A stretch of DNA of 64,000 bases from Aidingimonas halophila (GTDB taxonomy: Bacteria > Pseudomonadota > Gammaproteobacteria > Pseudomonadales > Halomonadaceae). A model generated the notes under the pieces. It did not search any database, was not told the origin of the DNA, and saw only the letters and a program-made list of their open reading frames with translations. The DNA lies in the NCBI RefSeq assembly GCF_900106955.1, contig NZ_FNNI01000002.1:372001-436000 (forward strand). The letters run 5' to 3'. A program made the position numbers and the translations under genes. Of the stretch, positions 19,756-29,370 are shown piece after piece. Position 1 is the first letter of the stretch, and each line of letters begins with the position of its first letter.

Positions 19756-20745
19756 ATGACACTGACAAATAGCAGATTCACCAGCATCCTGGTCGGGCTG
19801 GGCCTTGCCTCAGGTATGGCCTTCACCACGACTGCCTCAGCACAGGATGGCGATTATCCGGAAAAGGAAGTCCGTCTCGTCATTCCCTACGGCCCGGGCG
19901 GCGCCACCGATATCATCTTTCGCCTGATCGCCGAAGAAGCCGAACAATACCTCGATGAATCCATTGTCCCCGTCAATATGGAGGGGGCAGGTGCCACCCG
20001 AGGATCTCGAGAGGTCAAGGACGCAGAACCTGACGGCTACACCCTGCTTGGCAGTCACGATACCATCGCGCTCTCCAAGCTTGCCGGTACTGTCGATTAC
20101 TCCTACGACGCCTTCGAACCGATTGCCCTACTGACGCAAACGATCAACATCCCTTCCACTTACGCAGATCACGAGGTGCAAAGCGCCGACGAGATCGCCG
20201 CATATGTCGAGGACAACCCTGGGGATGTCCGCTTCAGCATGATCCCCGGCTCCACCGATCACTTCTTCTGGGCACAGTTCTTCCAGGAAGCGGGCATCGA
20301 CATGTCGGATGTCCGGTTGATCGGGTATCCGGATACCGGTGAGCAGGTCGCCGCACTCCGCGCCGAAGAGATCGATTTTTCCATGCTGAACCTGCCCTCA
20401 GGTGGGTCTGCCTACGAAGAGGGCGCCCTTCACCCCTTGGGTGTGGCCCACAATGAACGGCTTGAGGCGATCAGTGACGTCGCCACGCTCGAAGAACAAG
20501 GCATCGAACTCGAACATGCTACCAGCCGAGGCCTGTTTGCTCCCAAGGGTACCCCCGAAGAGCGCCTGGATGTGATCAAGGACGCCTTCGGCAAGGCCCT
20601 GGAAAACGAGGAAATCCAAAGCCGTATCGAGGAAGAGTTCGGTTCGATCACGAATTTCCTGACCGACGAGGACTATCAGGAATTCCTCGATGAAAACGAG
20701 GCCAACCTGGCCAAGGCAGCGGAAGATATCGAATTCGACAACTGA
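19756..20745 (+). CDS. Tripartite tricarboxylate transporter solute-binding protein (TctC family)
   Basis: 329 residues. A signal peptide (about 1-28, ending TTTASAQDGDYPEKEVRLVI) is followed by the TctC/Bug fold with IPYGPGGATDIIFRLIAEEA and the ligand-loop region GAGATRGSREVKDAEPDGYT. The mature protein is strongly acidic, as in halophiles. It binds a small carboxylate in the periplasm and delivers it to TctAB. The ATG at 19756 is chosen because the signal peptide starts there and AAAGG precedes it; the frame runs 51 codons further upstream without family match. The substrate is unknown; see the ggt gene in the same operon. Confidence 0.88.
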   Translation: MTLTNSRFTSILVGLGLASGMAFTTTASAQDGDYPEKEVRLVIPYGPGGATDIIFRLIAEEAEQYLDESIVPVNMEGAGATRGSREVKDAEPDGYTLLGSHDTIALSKLAGTVDYSYDAFEPIALLTQTINIPSTYADHEVQSADEIAAYVEDNPGDVRFSMIPGSTDHFFWAQFFQEAGIDMSDVRLIGYPDTGEQVAALRAEEIDFSMLNLPSGGSAYEEGALHPLGVAHNERLEAISDVATLEEQGIELEHATSRGLFAPKGTPEERLDVIKDAFGKALENEEIQSRIEEEFGSITNFLTDEDYQEFLDENEANLAKAAEDIEFDN

Positions 20746-20770
20746 TATACAGTCTGCGGCCTGTCTGATG

Positions 20771-20790
20771 CGTCGCCCTGACGGGCGGCG
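20771..20790 (+). terminator. Intra-operon stem-loop between tctC and tctB
   Basis: CGTCGCCC / GGGCGGCG, eight pairs including one G-U, loop TGAC, no T-run. Such hairpins after binding-protein genes often stabilise or attenuate the transcript so that the binding protein exceeds the membrane parts; that role is inferred. Confidence 0.4.
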
Positions 20791-20820
20791 TGTCATTGCG
20801 TGCCCCATATGGTGAACATC

Positions 20821-21291
20821 ATGAACAAGGATCGCTATCTGGCCATCGCCACCCTGGTGATCGTCGGTATCCTATTGATCGAGTCGGGCGACATTCCGGG
20901 CAAGTCGAGTTGGCAACCTTATGGCTCGGCTATGTATCCCCGATTCCTGCTGGCATTGATTGCCCTGTTGTCGCTGGTCCTCCTGGTCCGTTCTTTCCTG
21001 ACGGCAAAGCCAGCGACGCCTCAAAGCACAGCAACCTTCCATTCGCTGGCCGGCTGGTTCCGTCACTACCGCATCATCATCGCACTGTTCGGGCTATTCG
21101 GCCTTTATGCGCTACTGTTGCCCATGCTTGGCTACCTGATTAGCACCACACTGTTCATGGTCAGCTCCCAAGGACTACTACTCGGGTGCGACACACGTCG
21201 AAAATGGCTGATCAATCTGGGCATTACGTTCACGCTGGTACCATTGGTCTATGCCATTTTCCAGTACGGACTGAACGTCTGGCTCCCCTGA
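20821..21291 (+). CDS. Tripartite tricarboxylate transporter small subunit (TctB family)
   Basis: 156 residues with four predicted membrane helices; MNKDRYLAIATLVIVGILLI and the conserved SAMYPRFLLALIALLSL segment are typical of TctB. It forms the membrane complex with TctA. The ATG at 20821 is preferred: GGTGA lies six bases before it and TctB proteins begin in this way; upstream in-frame GTG and ATG codons lack a site. Confidence 0.82.
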   Translation: MNKDRYLAIATLVIVGILLIESGDIPGKSSWQPYGSAMYPRFLLALIALLSLVLLVRSFLTAKPATPQSTATFHSLAGWFRHYRIIIALFGLFGLYALLLPMLGYLISTTLFMVSSQGLLLGCDTRRKWLINLGITFTLVPLVYAIFQYGLNVWLP

Positions 21292-21307
21292 TCCATGGAG
21301 AAACACG

Positions 21308-22819
21308 ATGGCAGACTCATTCCTTCAAGCGCTGCTGGCAGTCAGTACCCCAGGCGTCCTGATACTGATCATCATCGGTGTACTGTTTGGTATCATCGGG
21401 GGAAGCATTCCCGGCTTCACGGTCACCATGGCCATTCTCGTGGTGTTTCCTTTCACCTTTGCCATGGACCCGATCAGTGGTGTCGCCCTGATGATAGGCG
21501 TATTTGTCGGGGGATACTCCGGAGGTATCGTGTCCGGCGTCATGCTGGGTATTCCCGGAACGCCATCGTCGATCACGACCGTCTACGACGGCTACCCCAT
21601 GGCACAGAATGGCGAGCCGGGGCGCGCCCTGGGCATCGGCATGCTGGCATCGTTCTTCGGCACTTTGATCAGCATTGCCGTTCTGGTCTTCTTCGGTCCC
21701 CTCATCGCCCAAATGAGCATGCATTTTCGGCCATGGGAAATCACAGGGCTGATCGTGTTCGCGTTGACACTGGTTGCCGGTCTTTCCAATGGCGCCATGC
21801 TCAAGGGGTTGCTGGCAGCATTGATCGGACTGTTCATCACCACGGTCGGTCTCGATCGCAACAGTAACCTTCGTTTCGATTTCGACCTTGCCTTCCTCTC
21901 CTCCGGCTTCGAAATCCTGCCAGTGATGATCGGTGTCTTCGCCTTTACCCAGCTGATGGGAAACATCGAGAAACTGAAGGAGGAGACTCACCAAGACACC
22001 CAAGCACCCGATGCCAGCGTCAACATTCCCTATCGCCATATCGTCCGTGATATCGGCCAGCAGAAACTCAACACGCTACGCTCATCACTGATAGGCAGTC
22101 TGGTCGGTGCGTTACCGGGTACTGGCGGTACAGTGGCCAATTTCATCAGCTACGACCAGGCACGTAAGTTTTCCCGTCATCCTGAACGCTTCGGCAAAGG
22201 GATTCCGGATGGGATCGTCGCCTCGGAAGCCTCCAATAATGCCGTCGTCGGAGGAGCCTTCGTACCAACCTTAGCGCTAGGCATTCCCGGCGATCTGCCC
22301 ATGGCCATCATGATGGGTGTCTTGATACTTCACGGCATCCAGCCCGGTCCACTGATGTTCGAACAGAACCCCATTCTTGTTGGAGCCATCTATGCCAGCC
22401 TGTTGCTGGGCGCTGTCATCATGGTGATATTTCAGCTGCTTCTGGTGCGCTGGTTCGCCAGGATATCGCAGATCCCGCAACAGGTTCTGGTGCCGGTCGT
22501 GCTGATGCTGTGTGCCGTCGGCTCCTATGCCCTGAACAACAACCTGTTCGACATCTGGGTCCTGTTCGGATTCGGCATCATTGGCTATCTGTTGTGGAAA
22601 GCCGGGGTACCACTGACACCGTTGATCCTCGGCGTGGTGCTGGGCAACAACCTGGAAAGTCAAGTATTCCGAGCCATGGAGCTCGATGATAGCTGGCTGA
22701 CTTTCCTGACCCGGCCCTTGTCTGCGTCATTTTTCATCCTCGCCGCCGTATCGGTCGTCGTCGCCCTGATCCAGAACCGAAAGATCGCCAACAAACTCAG
22801 CGCTACCGAAAACGGCTGA
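21308..22819 (+). CDS. Tripartite tricarboxylate transporter large subunit (TctA family)
   Basis: 503 residues with about 11-12 membrane helices. The TctA signatures are present: IGGSIPGFTVTMAILVVFPF, GGYSGGIVSGVMLGIPGTPS, and in the second half SLVGALPGTGGTVANFISYD and TLALGIPGDLPMAIMMGVL. It is the ion-coupled permease of the TTT system. A GGAG site precedes the ATG. It lies 16 bases after tctB and 26 bases before the gamma-glutamyltransferase gene. Confidence 0.92.
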   Translation: MADSFLQALLAVSTPGVLILIIIGVLFGIIGGSIPGFTVTMAILVVFPFTFAMDPISGVALMIGVFVGGYSGGIVSGVMLGIPGTPSSITTVYDGYPMAQNGEPGRALGIGMLASFFGTLISIAVLVFFGPLIAQMSMHFRPWEITGLIVFALTLVAGLSNGAMLKGLLAALIGLFITTVGLDRNSNLRFDFDLAFLSSGFEILPVMIGVFAFTQLMGNIEKLKEETHQDTQAPDASVNIPYRHIVRDIGQQKLNTLRSSLIGSLVGALPGTGGTVANFISYDQARKFSRHPERFGKGIPDGIVASEASNNAVVGGAFVPTLALGIPGDLPMAIMMGVLILHGIQPGPLMFEQNPILVGAIYASLLLGAVIMVIFQLLLVRWFARISQIPQQVLVPVVLMLCAVGSYALNNNLFDIWVLFGFGIIGYLLWKAGVPLTPLILGVVLGNNLESQVFRAMELDDSWLTFLTRPLSASFFILAAVSVVVALIQNRKIANKLSATENG

Positions 22820-22845
22820 CCACTTCGTTCAAGGAGAGACATCTC

Positions 22846-24453
22846 ATGCAGTACGATCCACTCTATTATCCAGGCACCTCGCGACGCATGCTGACCTACG
22901 GTCGGCGGGGCATGGTGGCCACGTCGCAAACGCTGGCGGCACAGGCCGGACGTGACATCCTCACTCGCGGGGGCAATGCCGTGGATGCCGCGATTGCCAC
23001 CGCTGCGACTCTGACCGTCGTTGAGCCTACCTCCAACGGCCTTGGTAGCGACGCCTTCGCCATTGTCTGGATGGATGGCAAGTTGCATGGCCTGAACGCC
23101 AGTGGCCCGTCCCCCCAGGCAATCAGCCCTGACGCCGTACGCGCACAGGGACACGAGTGCATGCCGGTCCACGGCATGACCCCGGTCACCGTTCCCGGCG
23201 CCCCAGCTGCCTGGTCGGCACTCTCCCAGCGGTTTGGCAAACTGCCTTTCGCCGAGTTGCTGGCCCCTGCCATCGATATCGCCGAGCAGGGCTTTCCGGT
23301 CTCGCCCGTCGTTCATCAGCTATGGTCTGAGGCATTCGGTGAGTACCGTGCCTATGAGGATGCCGTCTTTGCACCCTGGTTCGATACCTTCGCCCCTGCG
23401 GGTCACGCACCGGCCCCCGGAGACATGTGGCGCGCACCGGATCATGCCCGTACACTCCAGGCCATTGCCGATAGCAACGCGCGTGACTTCTACGAGGGCG
23501 AGCTGGCCGAGCGAATCGATACCTTCTTCCGCGAACATGGCGGTTTTCTGCGTAAGGAGGACCTAGCGGCATTCAGACCGGAGTGGGTGGAGCCGATTGC
23601 CACCCGTTTCCGGGGCTGCGATGTTTGGGAGATCCCACCAAATGGTTGCGGCATGATTGCTTTGCAGGCACTCGGCATGCTGGAGAGCCTGGGACAACCT
23701 GGCCGTGGTCTCGTCGAGACACTGCACCAGCGCATCGAAGCCACCAAACTCGCCTACGTGGACGGTCTGCGTTATATCACCGAGCGCGATAACATGACGG
23801 CCAGCGTCGAGCAGATGCTCTCGCCCGGTTACCTGGAGCAACGCGCCAGATTGATCGGCGAGCGCGCCCTGAATCCGGAACCCGGCAATCCGATCACCGG
23901 CGGCACCGTCTATCTGGCCACAGCCGACAATGATGGCAATATGGTGTCGTTCATTCAGAGCAACTTCAAAGGGTTCGGTTCCGGCATCGTGGTACCTGGC
24001 ACTGGCATCAGTCTACAGAACCGGGGCTGTTCGTTTTCGCTGGCTCCTGATCATGTCAACTGCCTGGCTCCCGGCAAGCGCACTTACCACACGATCATTC
24101 CAGGCTTCATCACCCGCAACAACGAGGCGGTCGGTCCGTTCGGCGTCATGGGAGGCTTCATGCAACCGCAAGGACATGTCCAGGTTGTCAGTGCCATGCT
24201 CGACGACGCCCTGAACCCCCAGGCCGCCCTGGATCTGCCGCGCTGGAAATGGACGGAAGGCACCACGGTGGAAGTGGAGCCCGATTTTCCCGACCACCTT
24301 GCCCAAGCGCTTCAACGACGCGGGCATCACATCGTCAAACGAGTCGACGGGTTGAGTTTCGGCCGTGGCCAGATCATTTGCCGGGATCCTGTCACCGGCG
24401 TGTTGAGCGCCGGCACCGAGCCACGGACCGACGGTGCGGCCGTACCCTGGTGA
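22846..24453 (+). CDS. Gamma-glutamyltransferase family protein
   Basis: 535 residues. The N-terminal large-subunit region has GMVATSQTLAAQAGRDILTR then GGNAVDAAIA, and the processing site lies at GNPITGGTVYLATADNDGNM, with Thr354 the likely autocleavage and catalytic nucleophile. The C-terminal small subunit contains GFGSGIVVPGTGISLQNRG and MGGFMQPQGHVQV. No signal peptide is seen, so it is probably cytoplasmic, unlike classical periplasmic Ggt. Family members cleave gamma-glutamyl amides (for example glutathione) or related amides. It is the last gene of the TTT operon, so it may act on the imported compound. Confidence 0.85.
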   Translation: MQYDPLYYPGTSRRMLTYGRRGMVATSQTLAAQAGRDILTRGGNAVDAAIATAATLTVVEPTSNGLGSDAFAIVWMDGKLHGLNASGPSPQAISPDAVRAQGHECMPVHGMTPVTVPGAPAAWSALSQRFGKLPFAELLAPAIDIAEQGFPVSPVVHQLWSEAFGEYRAYEDAVFAPWFDTFAPAGHAPAPGDMWRAPDHARTLQAIADSNARDFYEGELAERIDTFFREHGGFLRKEDLAAFRPEWVEPIATRFRGCDVWEIPPNGCGMIALQALGMLESLGQPGRGLVETLHQRIEATKLAYVDGLRYITERDNMTASVEQMLSPGYLEQRARLIGERALNPEPGNPITGGTVYLATADNDGNMVSFIQSNFKGFGSGIVVPGTGISLQNRGCSFSLAPDHVNCLAPGKRTYHTIIPGFITRNNEAVGPFGVMGGFMQPQGHVQVVSAMLDDALNPQAALDLPRWKWTEGTTVEVEPDFPDHLAQALQRRGHHIVKRVDGLSFGRGQIICRDPVTGVLSAGTEPRTDGAAVPW

Positions 24454-24468
24454 GGCAATGAGGTAACA

Positions 24469-24489
24469 ATGGCGCCCAATGGGCGCCAT
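24469..24489. terminator. Stem-loop between convergent ggt and oadB
   Basis: Perfect 9-bp stem ATGGCGCCC / GGGCGCCAT with loop AAT. On the minus strand it is followed by TTGTT. It probably serves both genes. Confidence 0.55.
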
Positions 24490-24513
24490 ATGGGGACAAC
24501 AACCGGTGCTGGC

Positions 24514-25836
24514 CTAGCCGAGATACTTGATCATCACGCCGGCGGCCACCGCAGAGCCGATGACACCAGCGACATTGGGTCCCATGGCATGCATCAGCAG
24601 GAAGTTGTGCGGATTGTTGTCCAACCCGACCTTATTGGAGACACGTGCCGCCATCGGCACGGCAGAAACCCCTGCTGAGCCGATGAGCGGATTGATCGGC
24701 ATGCGGCTGACGCTGTTCATCAGCTTGGCCATGAGAACCCCACACGCCGTTCCGATACCGAATGCCACGATTCCCAATCCGAGAATACCCAGTGTTTCCA
24801 ATGCCAGGAAACGCTCGGCAACCAGCTTGGACCCTACTGACAGCCCCAGAAAAATGGTCACGATATTGATCAGTGCATTCTGAGCCGTATCGGAAAGACG
24901 CTCGACCACACCACACTCGCGCATGAGGTTGCCGAAACAGAACATCCCCAGCAGTGGTGCCGCATCGGGCAGGAACAACACGACCAGAATCAATAGCACC
25001 AAGGGGAAACAGATCTTCTCCAGTTTGGAGACCGGGCGCAGTTGCGTCATGACGATCTGTCGCTCGCGCCGGGAGGTCAGCGCATTCATGATCGGCGGCT
25101 GAATCAACGGGACCAGGGCCATGTAGGAATAGGATGCCACAGCAATCGCCCCCAGCAATTCGGGCGCCAGAATACTCGAGACATAAATCGAGGTCGGCCC
25201 ATCCGCACCACCGATGATACCGATCGCCGCCGCCTGCTTGAGCGAGAAGTCCATCCAGCCCGTAGCTGACAGACCGACGGCACCCAACAACGTGGCAAAA
25301 ATACCAAACTGGGCCGCCGCACCGAGAAACAGCGTACGAGGATTGGCCAACAGAGGACCGAAATCGGTCATGGCGCCCACGCCCATGAAGATCACCAGCG
25401 GGGCGACACCCGAGGCAATGGCAACGCTGTAGAACTGATACAGCATGCCATGGGTGAATCCGGCTTCCTTGGCAATGTCATTGGCTTCACGCAACTGTAC
25501 CGGCGATAGCTCGCCATGCAGGGCTTCTGATACCCCATGTCGCCAGGCATCGATTCCGGCACCGGCCTCCAGGCGCACATCCAGGATATCGGCTAGTCGC
25601 TCGATCATCTCGGGGCGGGCCAGGTGGGCCGCCTGCTCCGCAGCAGACAGCGCCAACCCGGCTTCCGGAATATTGGCCAGGATGCCACCGAAACCTATCG
25701 GTACAAGCAACAACGGCTCGAATTTCTTGTTGATAGCCAGATACAACAGGAGAAGGCCGATGACGATCATCACCGCCTGTCCCCAATCCAGGTTGTAGAG
25801 CCCCGATCCGTACCAGAGTGTCAGCAGTTTTTCCAT
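24514..25836 (-). CDS. oadB: Oxaloacetate decarboxylase beta subunit (Na+ pump)
   Basis: 440 residues, about nine membrane helices. It contains the conserved [15 protein letters not shown] (the Na+-site aspartate region) and, near the C-terminus, [20 protein letters not shown]. The beta subunit decarboxylates the carboxybiotin formed by OadA and exports Na+. The last gene of oadGAB, 10 bases after oadA. An extra hydrophilic segment (about residues 60-110, [19 protein letters not shown]) is seen in OadB of several gammaproteobacteria. Confidence 0.95.
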   Translation of the reverse strand: MEKLLTLWYGSGLYNLDWGQAVMIVIGLLLLYLAINKKFEPLLLVPIGFGGILANIPEAGLALSAAEQAAHLARPEMIERLADILDVRLEAGAGIDAWRHGVSEALHGELSPVQLREANDIAKEAGFTHGMLYQFYSVAIASGVAPLVIFMGVGAMTDFGPLLANPRTLFLGAAAQFGIFATLLGAVGLSATGWMDFSLKQAAAIGIIGGADGPTSIYVSSILAPELLGAIAVASYSYMALVPLIQPPIMNALTSRRERQIVMTQLRPVSKLEKICFPLVLLILVVLFLPDAAPLLGMFCFGNLMRECGVVERLSDTAQNALINIVTIFLGLSVGSKLVAERFLALETLGILGLGIVAFGIGTACGVLMAKLMNSVSRMPINPLIGSAGVSAVPMAARVSNKVGLDNNPHNFLLMHAMGPNVAGVIGSAVAAGVMIKYLG

Positions 25837-25846
25837 GCGGCTGTCC

Positions 25847-27679
25847 TTAAAGCACGATCAGCGTATCGCCAACGGCAACGCTGTCGCCTTCCTTGACCTT
25901 GACATCGGACACGGTACCGGCACCGGCCGCGCGCACCTCGGTTTCCATCTTCATGGCTTCGAGGATGATCACGACATCCCCTTCGGCCACGCTGTCCCCG
26001 GGCTTGACGTTGACCTTGAAGATATTGCCGGCCAGCGGTGCAGTGATGGCCTCTCCACTTGGTGCAGGCGCTGTCTGCCCGGCCGACTGGGCTGGCTGGC
26101 CACTTGGCTCACCCGCTGCCTGGACTTGCTCGATCTGGCCCCCTTCGGCCACCTCGACTACGTACTGCTTGCCGTTGACGGTAATGGTATAGGTTTCGGG
26201 TCCTGACGAGGCCGAGGGAACCGAGGCCGTCGTTGTCGTAGCAGGAAGTGTACCGGCCTTATCCTCCGTCCCCGGTGCCTGAGGCGCAGGCTCGAAGGCA
26301 TCGGGATCATCCCGGTTCTGCAGGAATTTCAGGCCAATCTGCGGGAACAGGGCATAGGTCAGCACATCATCGATTTCGCGCTCCCCCGTTTCCAGGCGGA
26401 TTCCTTCATCCTGCGCCTTGCCCTTGAGTTCTTCGCGCAAGCGTTCCATTTCCGGCTCCAGGCGATCGGCCGGACGACAGGTTATCGGTGCTTCACCGTC
26501 CAGCACGCGTTGCTGAAGCTCACTGTTGTAAGGTGCAGGGGCCGCGCCATATTCACCACGAAAGAGTGCTTGAACCTCCTTGGAGATCGACTTGTAACGC
26601 TCGCCCATCATCACATTCATCACCGCCTGGGTCCCGACGATCTGCGACGTCGGTGTCACCAGAGGAATGAACCCCAGGTCCTCTCGTACCTTGGGAATCT
26701 CGGTGAGCACGTCGTCGAGCTTGTCACCAGCCCCCTGCTCCTTGAGCTGGTTCTCCATATTGGTGAGCATGCCGCCGGGAACCTGGGCGACCAGAATGCG
26801 GGAATCGATACCCTTGAGCGCCCCCTCGAACGCGGCATACTTCTTACGGACTTCACGGAAATAGGCGGCAATATCTTCCAGGAGCTCGAGGTCGAGACCG
26901 GTATCGCGTTCGGTTTCCTTGAGGATGGCCACTATCGACTCGGTGGGACTGTGGCCATAGGTCATGGACATCGAAGAGATCGCGGTATCGACATTGTCGA
27001 CGCCCGCCTCGACGGCCTTGACGGCCGCCGCCGTGGACATGCCGGTAGTTGCATGGCTATGTAGATGGACCGGAACCGACAACACCTTCTTGAGCCGGGA
27101 GACCAACTCGAAAGCGGTATATGGCGTCAGCAGCCCGGCCATATCCTTGATCGCTATGGAATGGGCACCCATCCCCTCGAGTCGCTGGGCCAGATCGATC
27201 CAGCCCTCGATCGTGTGCACCGGACTCACGGTGTAGGAAATCGCCCCCTGTGCGTGCCCCCCCTGATCGACCACCGCTTTGATCGGCCGCTCCAGGTTGC
27301 GGGGATCGTTCATGGCATCGAACACACGAAAGACATCGACGCCATTGACCCGCGCACGCTCGACAAACTTATCGACTACATCGTCGGCATAGTGGCGATA
27401 GCCCAGTAGATTCTGTGCACGTAGCAGCATCTGTTGCCGCGTATTGGGCATCGCTTCCTTCAGCGCACGTATCCGTGCCCACGGGTCCTCCCCCAGATAA
27501 CGGATACAGGCATCAAAGGTCGCGCCACCCCAGGACTCCACCGACCAGAAACCGACTTGATCGAGCTTAGCGGCGATCGGGAGCATGTCATCGAGGCGCA
27601 TGCGAGTGGCGAACAGCGACTGATGCGCATCACGCAGCACCAAGTCAGTGATGCCTAGCGGGCGTTGGGTCTCACTCAT
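25847..27679 (-). CDS. oadA: Oxaloacetate decarboxylase alpha subunit (biotin-containing)
   Basis: 610 residues. N-terminal carboxyltransferase (HMGL-like) domain with [16 protein letters not shown] and the metal-site motif [11 protein letters not shown]; a middle conserved carboxylase domain; an Ala/Pro/Thr-rich linker (about 475-540); and a C-terminal biotinyl domain with Lys577 in EAMKMETEV. It transfers CO2 from oxaloacetate to biotin. Encoded between oadG and oadB. With the 2HCT transporter at 725-2026 it could support citrate or malate use linked to Na+ export. Confidence 0.96.
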   Translation of the reverse strand: MSETQRPLGITDLVLRDAHQSLFATRMRLDDMLPIAAKLDQVGFWSVESWGGATFDACIRYLGEDPWARIRALKEAMPNTRQQMLLRAQNLLGYRHYADDVVDKFVERARVNGVDVFRVFDAMNDPRNLERPIKAVVDQGGHAQGAISYTVSPVHTIEGWIDLAQRLEGMGAHSIAIKDMAGLLTPYTAFELVSRLKKVLSVPVHLHSHATTGMSTAAAVKAVEAGVDNVDTAISSMSMTYGHSPTESIVAILKETERDTGLDLELLEDIAAYFREVRKKYAAFEGALKGIDSRILVAQVPGGMLTNMENQLKEQGAGDKLDDVLTEIPKVREDLGFIPLVTPTSQIVGTQAVMNVMMGERYKSISKEVQALFRGEYGAAPAPYNSELQQRVLDGEAPITCRPADRLEPEMERLREELKGKAQDEGIRLETGEREIDDVLTYALFPQIGLKFLQNRDDPDAFEPAPQAPGTEDKAGTLPATTTTASVPSASSGPETYTITVNGKQYVVEVAEGGQIEQVQAAGEPSGQPAQSAGQTAPAPSGEAITAPLAGNIFKVNVKPGDSVAEGDVVIILEAMKMETEVRAAGAGTVSDVKVKEGDSVAVGDTLIVL

Positions 27680-27772
27680 GACCTTGTCCTTATGTATATC
27701 TCTCTCATGAAATGGCGTTGGAGACCGCGAGACCGTTCGGTGGAGGACGACAGTTCGGCGCTCTCTACTGAA

Positions 27773-28018
27773 CTAGCGGCGGCGGCGATAGCGATGCAGG
27801 GCGGCACTGATCACCGCCATCAACTCGCCGTCATGGTCATCGGCAGCCCCGGCCTCTCGAGAGCCGGACTCGGTGGGTGCCGGCGCCGGTGTCAAACGGC
27901 TCACCAAGGACGACATCAAGGTCGTCGCCACGACCAAGACGGTAAGGAAAACGAACACGAAGCCCATACCGAAGGCCATGAGGCTCAGACCTTCCTGTAG
28001 CAGCTGCGGATCCTGCAT
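27773..28018 (-). CDS. oadG: Oxaloacetate decarboxylase gamma subunit
   Basis: 81 residues: a single membrane helix (about 15-36, FGMGFVFVFLTVLVVATTLM), then a Pro/Ala-rich stretch and a C-terminal tail with His and Arg residues (AALHRYRRRR). OadG assembles the complex and accelerates decarboxylation via a metal ion. The start follows GGGGAA. First gene of oadGAB; 93 bases separate it from oadA. Confidence 0.88.
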   Translation of the reverse strand: MQDPQLLQEGLSLMAFGMGFVFVFLTVLVVATTLMSSLVSRLTPAPAPTESGSREAGAADDHDGELMAVISAALHRYRRRR

Positions 28019-28597
28019 GATTATGGTTCCCCTGACTGATAGTTGTGGCCAACCGTGACGACACGACAGGCCATCACCGACTCATACAATAACTTGCCTG
28101 ATTTCCCGCGTCATGCAATGGCACCTTGGTGGCGTACCCCTCCGCGACGGCAAATATCATGATGCCGACAATGCATCGATTGAAGCTGAAGCCAACCATT
28201 ACGTTGTTAAATTACTACATTTACAGAGTATAAGGCTAACACTCCCGGAGGCAACAGAACGACACCTGATAAGCCACCATTCGCGATATGATCGGGATTG
28301 CAGGCGCACACCTCGCTTACTACCGGTCGTTGATCGTCACGATCCATCAAGAATCGTCAGCAGTTATACCGCATTGCAGCGTAGCATACTTCCTAAACAA
28401 GTGAAGGCCTTGCAAGTAAAACGATGGTGGAACCGCAAGGTTTCAGCACGAGCCACTGCCCCGGACTGGATACCGCGTTGGCGAGTAGAGCATAGGGAAT
28501 CAAGGCGGGGCGCCACGGGCATCTGAGGGAAAGGTCCGGCGGATTCGACTGACCAATAACAAAAAACCCGCCCTCATAGTGAGGACGGGTCGCAATC
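28019..28597. other. 579-base region without a convincing gene, between oadG and the tRNA array
   Basis: It should hold the oadG promoter (minus strand) and ends at the tRNA terminator. A plus-strand open frame of 137 codons (28113-28526) has no family resemblance, no good ribosome site and a Trp/Arg-rich tail, so it is not called. A TTGTTA/TATAAG pair at 28204-28234 has a 19-base spacer, too long for a confident promoter. No inverted repeats typical of mobile elements were seen. Confidence 0.5.
28561..28590 (-). terminator. Rho-independent terminator of the tRNA/csrA transcript
   Basis: Eleven-base arms ACCCGCCCTCA / TGAGGACGGGT (one mismatch), loop TAG, followed on the minus strand by TTTTTT. 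It lies immediately after the second tRNA-Arg in transcription order. Confidence 0.85.
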
Positions 28598-28674
28598 TGG
28601 CGCGCCCGGGAGGATTCGAACCTCCGACCGCCTGATTCGTAGTCAGGTACTCTATCCAGCTGAGCTACGGGCGC
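28598..28674 (-). tRNA. tRNA-Arg (anticodon ACG)
   Basis: 77 bases with encoded CCA. The acceptor stem GCGCCCG/CGGGCGC pairs fully, the D arm has AGCTGGA, the anticodon loop CTACGAA gives ACG (A34 is normally edited to inosine, reading CGU, CGC and CGA), and the T loop is GTTCGAATC. It is the promoter-distal of two nearly identical copies after tRNA-Ser. Confidence 0.97.
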
Positions 28675-28755
28675 CTAATACACGACCTGAGCTGACAACC
28701 ATTCAGTAATGGCTCGCAAACACAGGTAAAGGGAAGCAAGATCCCGAGAGGATGA

Positions 28756-28832
28756 TGGCACGCCCGGGAGGATTCGAACCTCCGACCACCTGATTCGTAG
28801 TCAGGTACTCTATCCAGCTGAGCTACGGGCGC
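28756..28832 (-). tRNA. tRNA-Arg (anticodon ACG), variant copy
   Basis: 77 bases with encoded CCA, the same anticodon ACG and body as the copy at 28598-28674. It differs at two places: the variable region has T instead of C, and base 72 is U, giving a G1-U72 wobble at the end of the acceptor stem. Everything else needed for function is present. Confidence 0.95.
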
Positions 28833-28883
28833 GGATCATTCCTGCACTGTATTGATGGCTCACTCTCTGAGTGAGCGCGGAAA

Positions 28884-28976
28884 TGGCGGAGAGAGAGGGA
28901 TTCGAACCCTCGATGGGGCTATCAACCCCATACTCCCTTAGCAGGGGAGCGCCTTCAGCCACTCGGCCATCTCTCC
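28884..28976 (-). tRNA. tRNA-Ser (anticodon GCT)
   Basis: 93 bases with encoded CCA and the long variable arm of class II tRNA (ATGGGGTTGATAGCCCCAT). The acceptor is GGAGAGA paired with the 3' strand, and the anticodon loop CTGCTAA gives GCT, reading AGC and AGU. It sits between csrA and the tRNA-Arg genes, the arrangement seen around csrA-serV-arg in enterobacteria. Confidence 0.97.
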
Positions 28977-29053
28977 CTCATCAACACGGCGCGCATCTTA
29001 CCGTTTATACCGCTCGTTGTCCAACACTCACCGGAACTTTTTGCCGGGCGATT

Positions 29054-29245
29054 TCAGGACGGTACGTCATCATCGTCGGTTTGTTCACGCTGGATGCGCT
29101 GATAGATCTCTTCACGATGGACGGCGACGTCCTTGGGTGCGTTGACTCCAATACGTACTTGATTGCCTTTGACTCCCAATACCGTCACGGTAATGTCGTC
29201 ACCGATCATCAAGGTTTCGCCGACTCGGCGGGTCAGGATGAGCAT
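29054..29245 (-). CDS. csrA: Carbon storage regulator CsrA (RsmA)
   Basis: 63 residues: [20 protein letters not shown], then [20 protein letters not shown] and [10 protein letters not shown], the complete CsrA fold with the RNA-contacting Leu4/Arg6 and Arg44 regions. The dimer binds GGA motifs in mRNA leaders and controls translation and stability. AAGGAG lies eight bases before the ATG. The gene lies between lysC and tRNA-Ser as in Pseudomonas and enterobacteria. A likely sequestering RNA is encoded at 38991-39166 in this window. Confidence 0.98.
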   Translation of the reverse strand: MLILTRRVGETLMIGDDITVTVLGVKGNQVRIGVNAPKDVAVHREEIYQRIQREQTDDDDVPS

Positions 29246-29308
29246 AGCTGATCTCCTTCTCAGACTGTTCCAACGGGATGCCTAGCTTACTGCGATGTGT
29301 GGCGGACG

Positions 29309-29337
29309 ATTATGCGTCATGCATCGCTTACGGCCAA
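29309..29337 (-). promoter_or_regulatory. Candidate csrA promoter
   Basis: On the minus strand TTGGCC (complement of 29332-29337), a 17-base spacer and CATAAT (29309-29314), 64 bases before the csrA start. Confidence 0.55.
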
Positions 29338-29370
29338 ATGCTCAGTACAATAACAGACGATAATGACGTT

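Noticed and set aside
28113-28526. A 137-codon plus-strand open frame upstream of the tRNA genes
   Set aside because: No recognisable domain, no good ribosome binding site, a composition (Trp/Arg/His-rich tail) typical of chance frames, and it overlaps the likely oadG promoter region.
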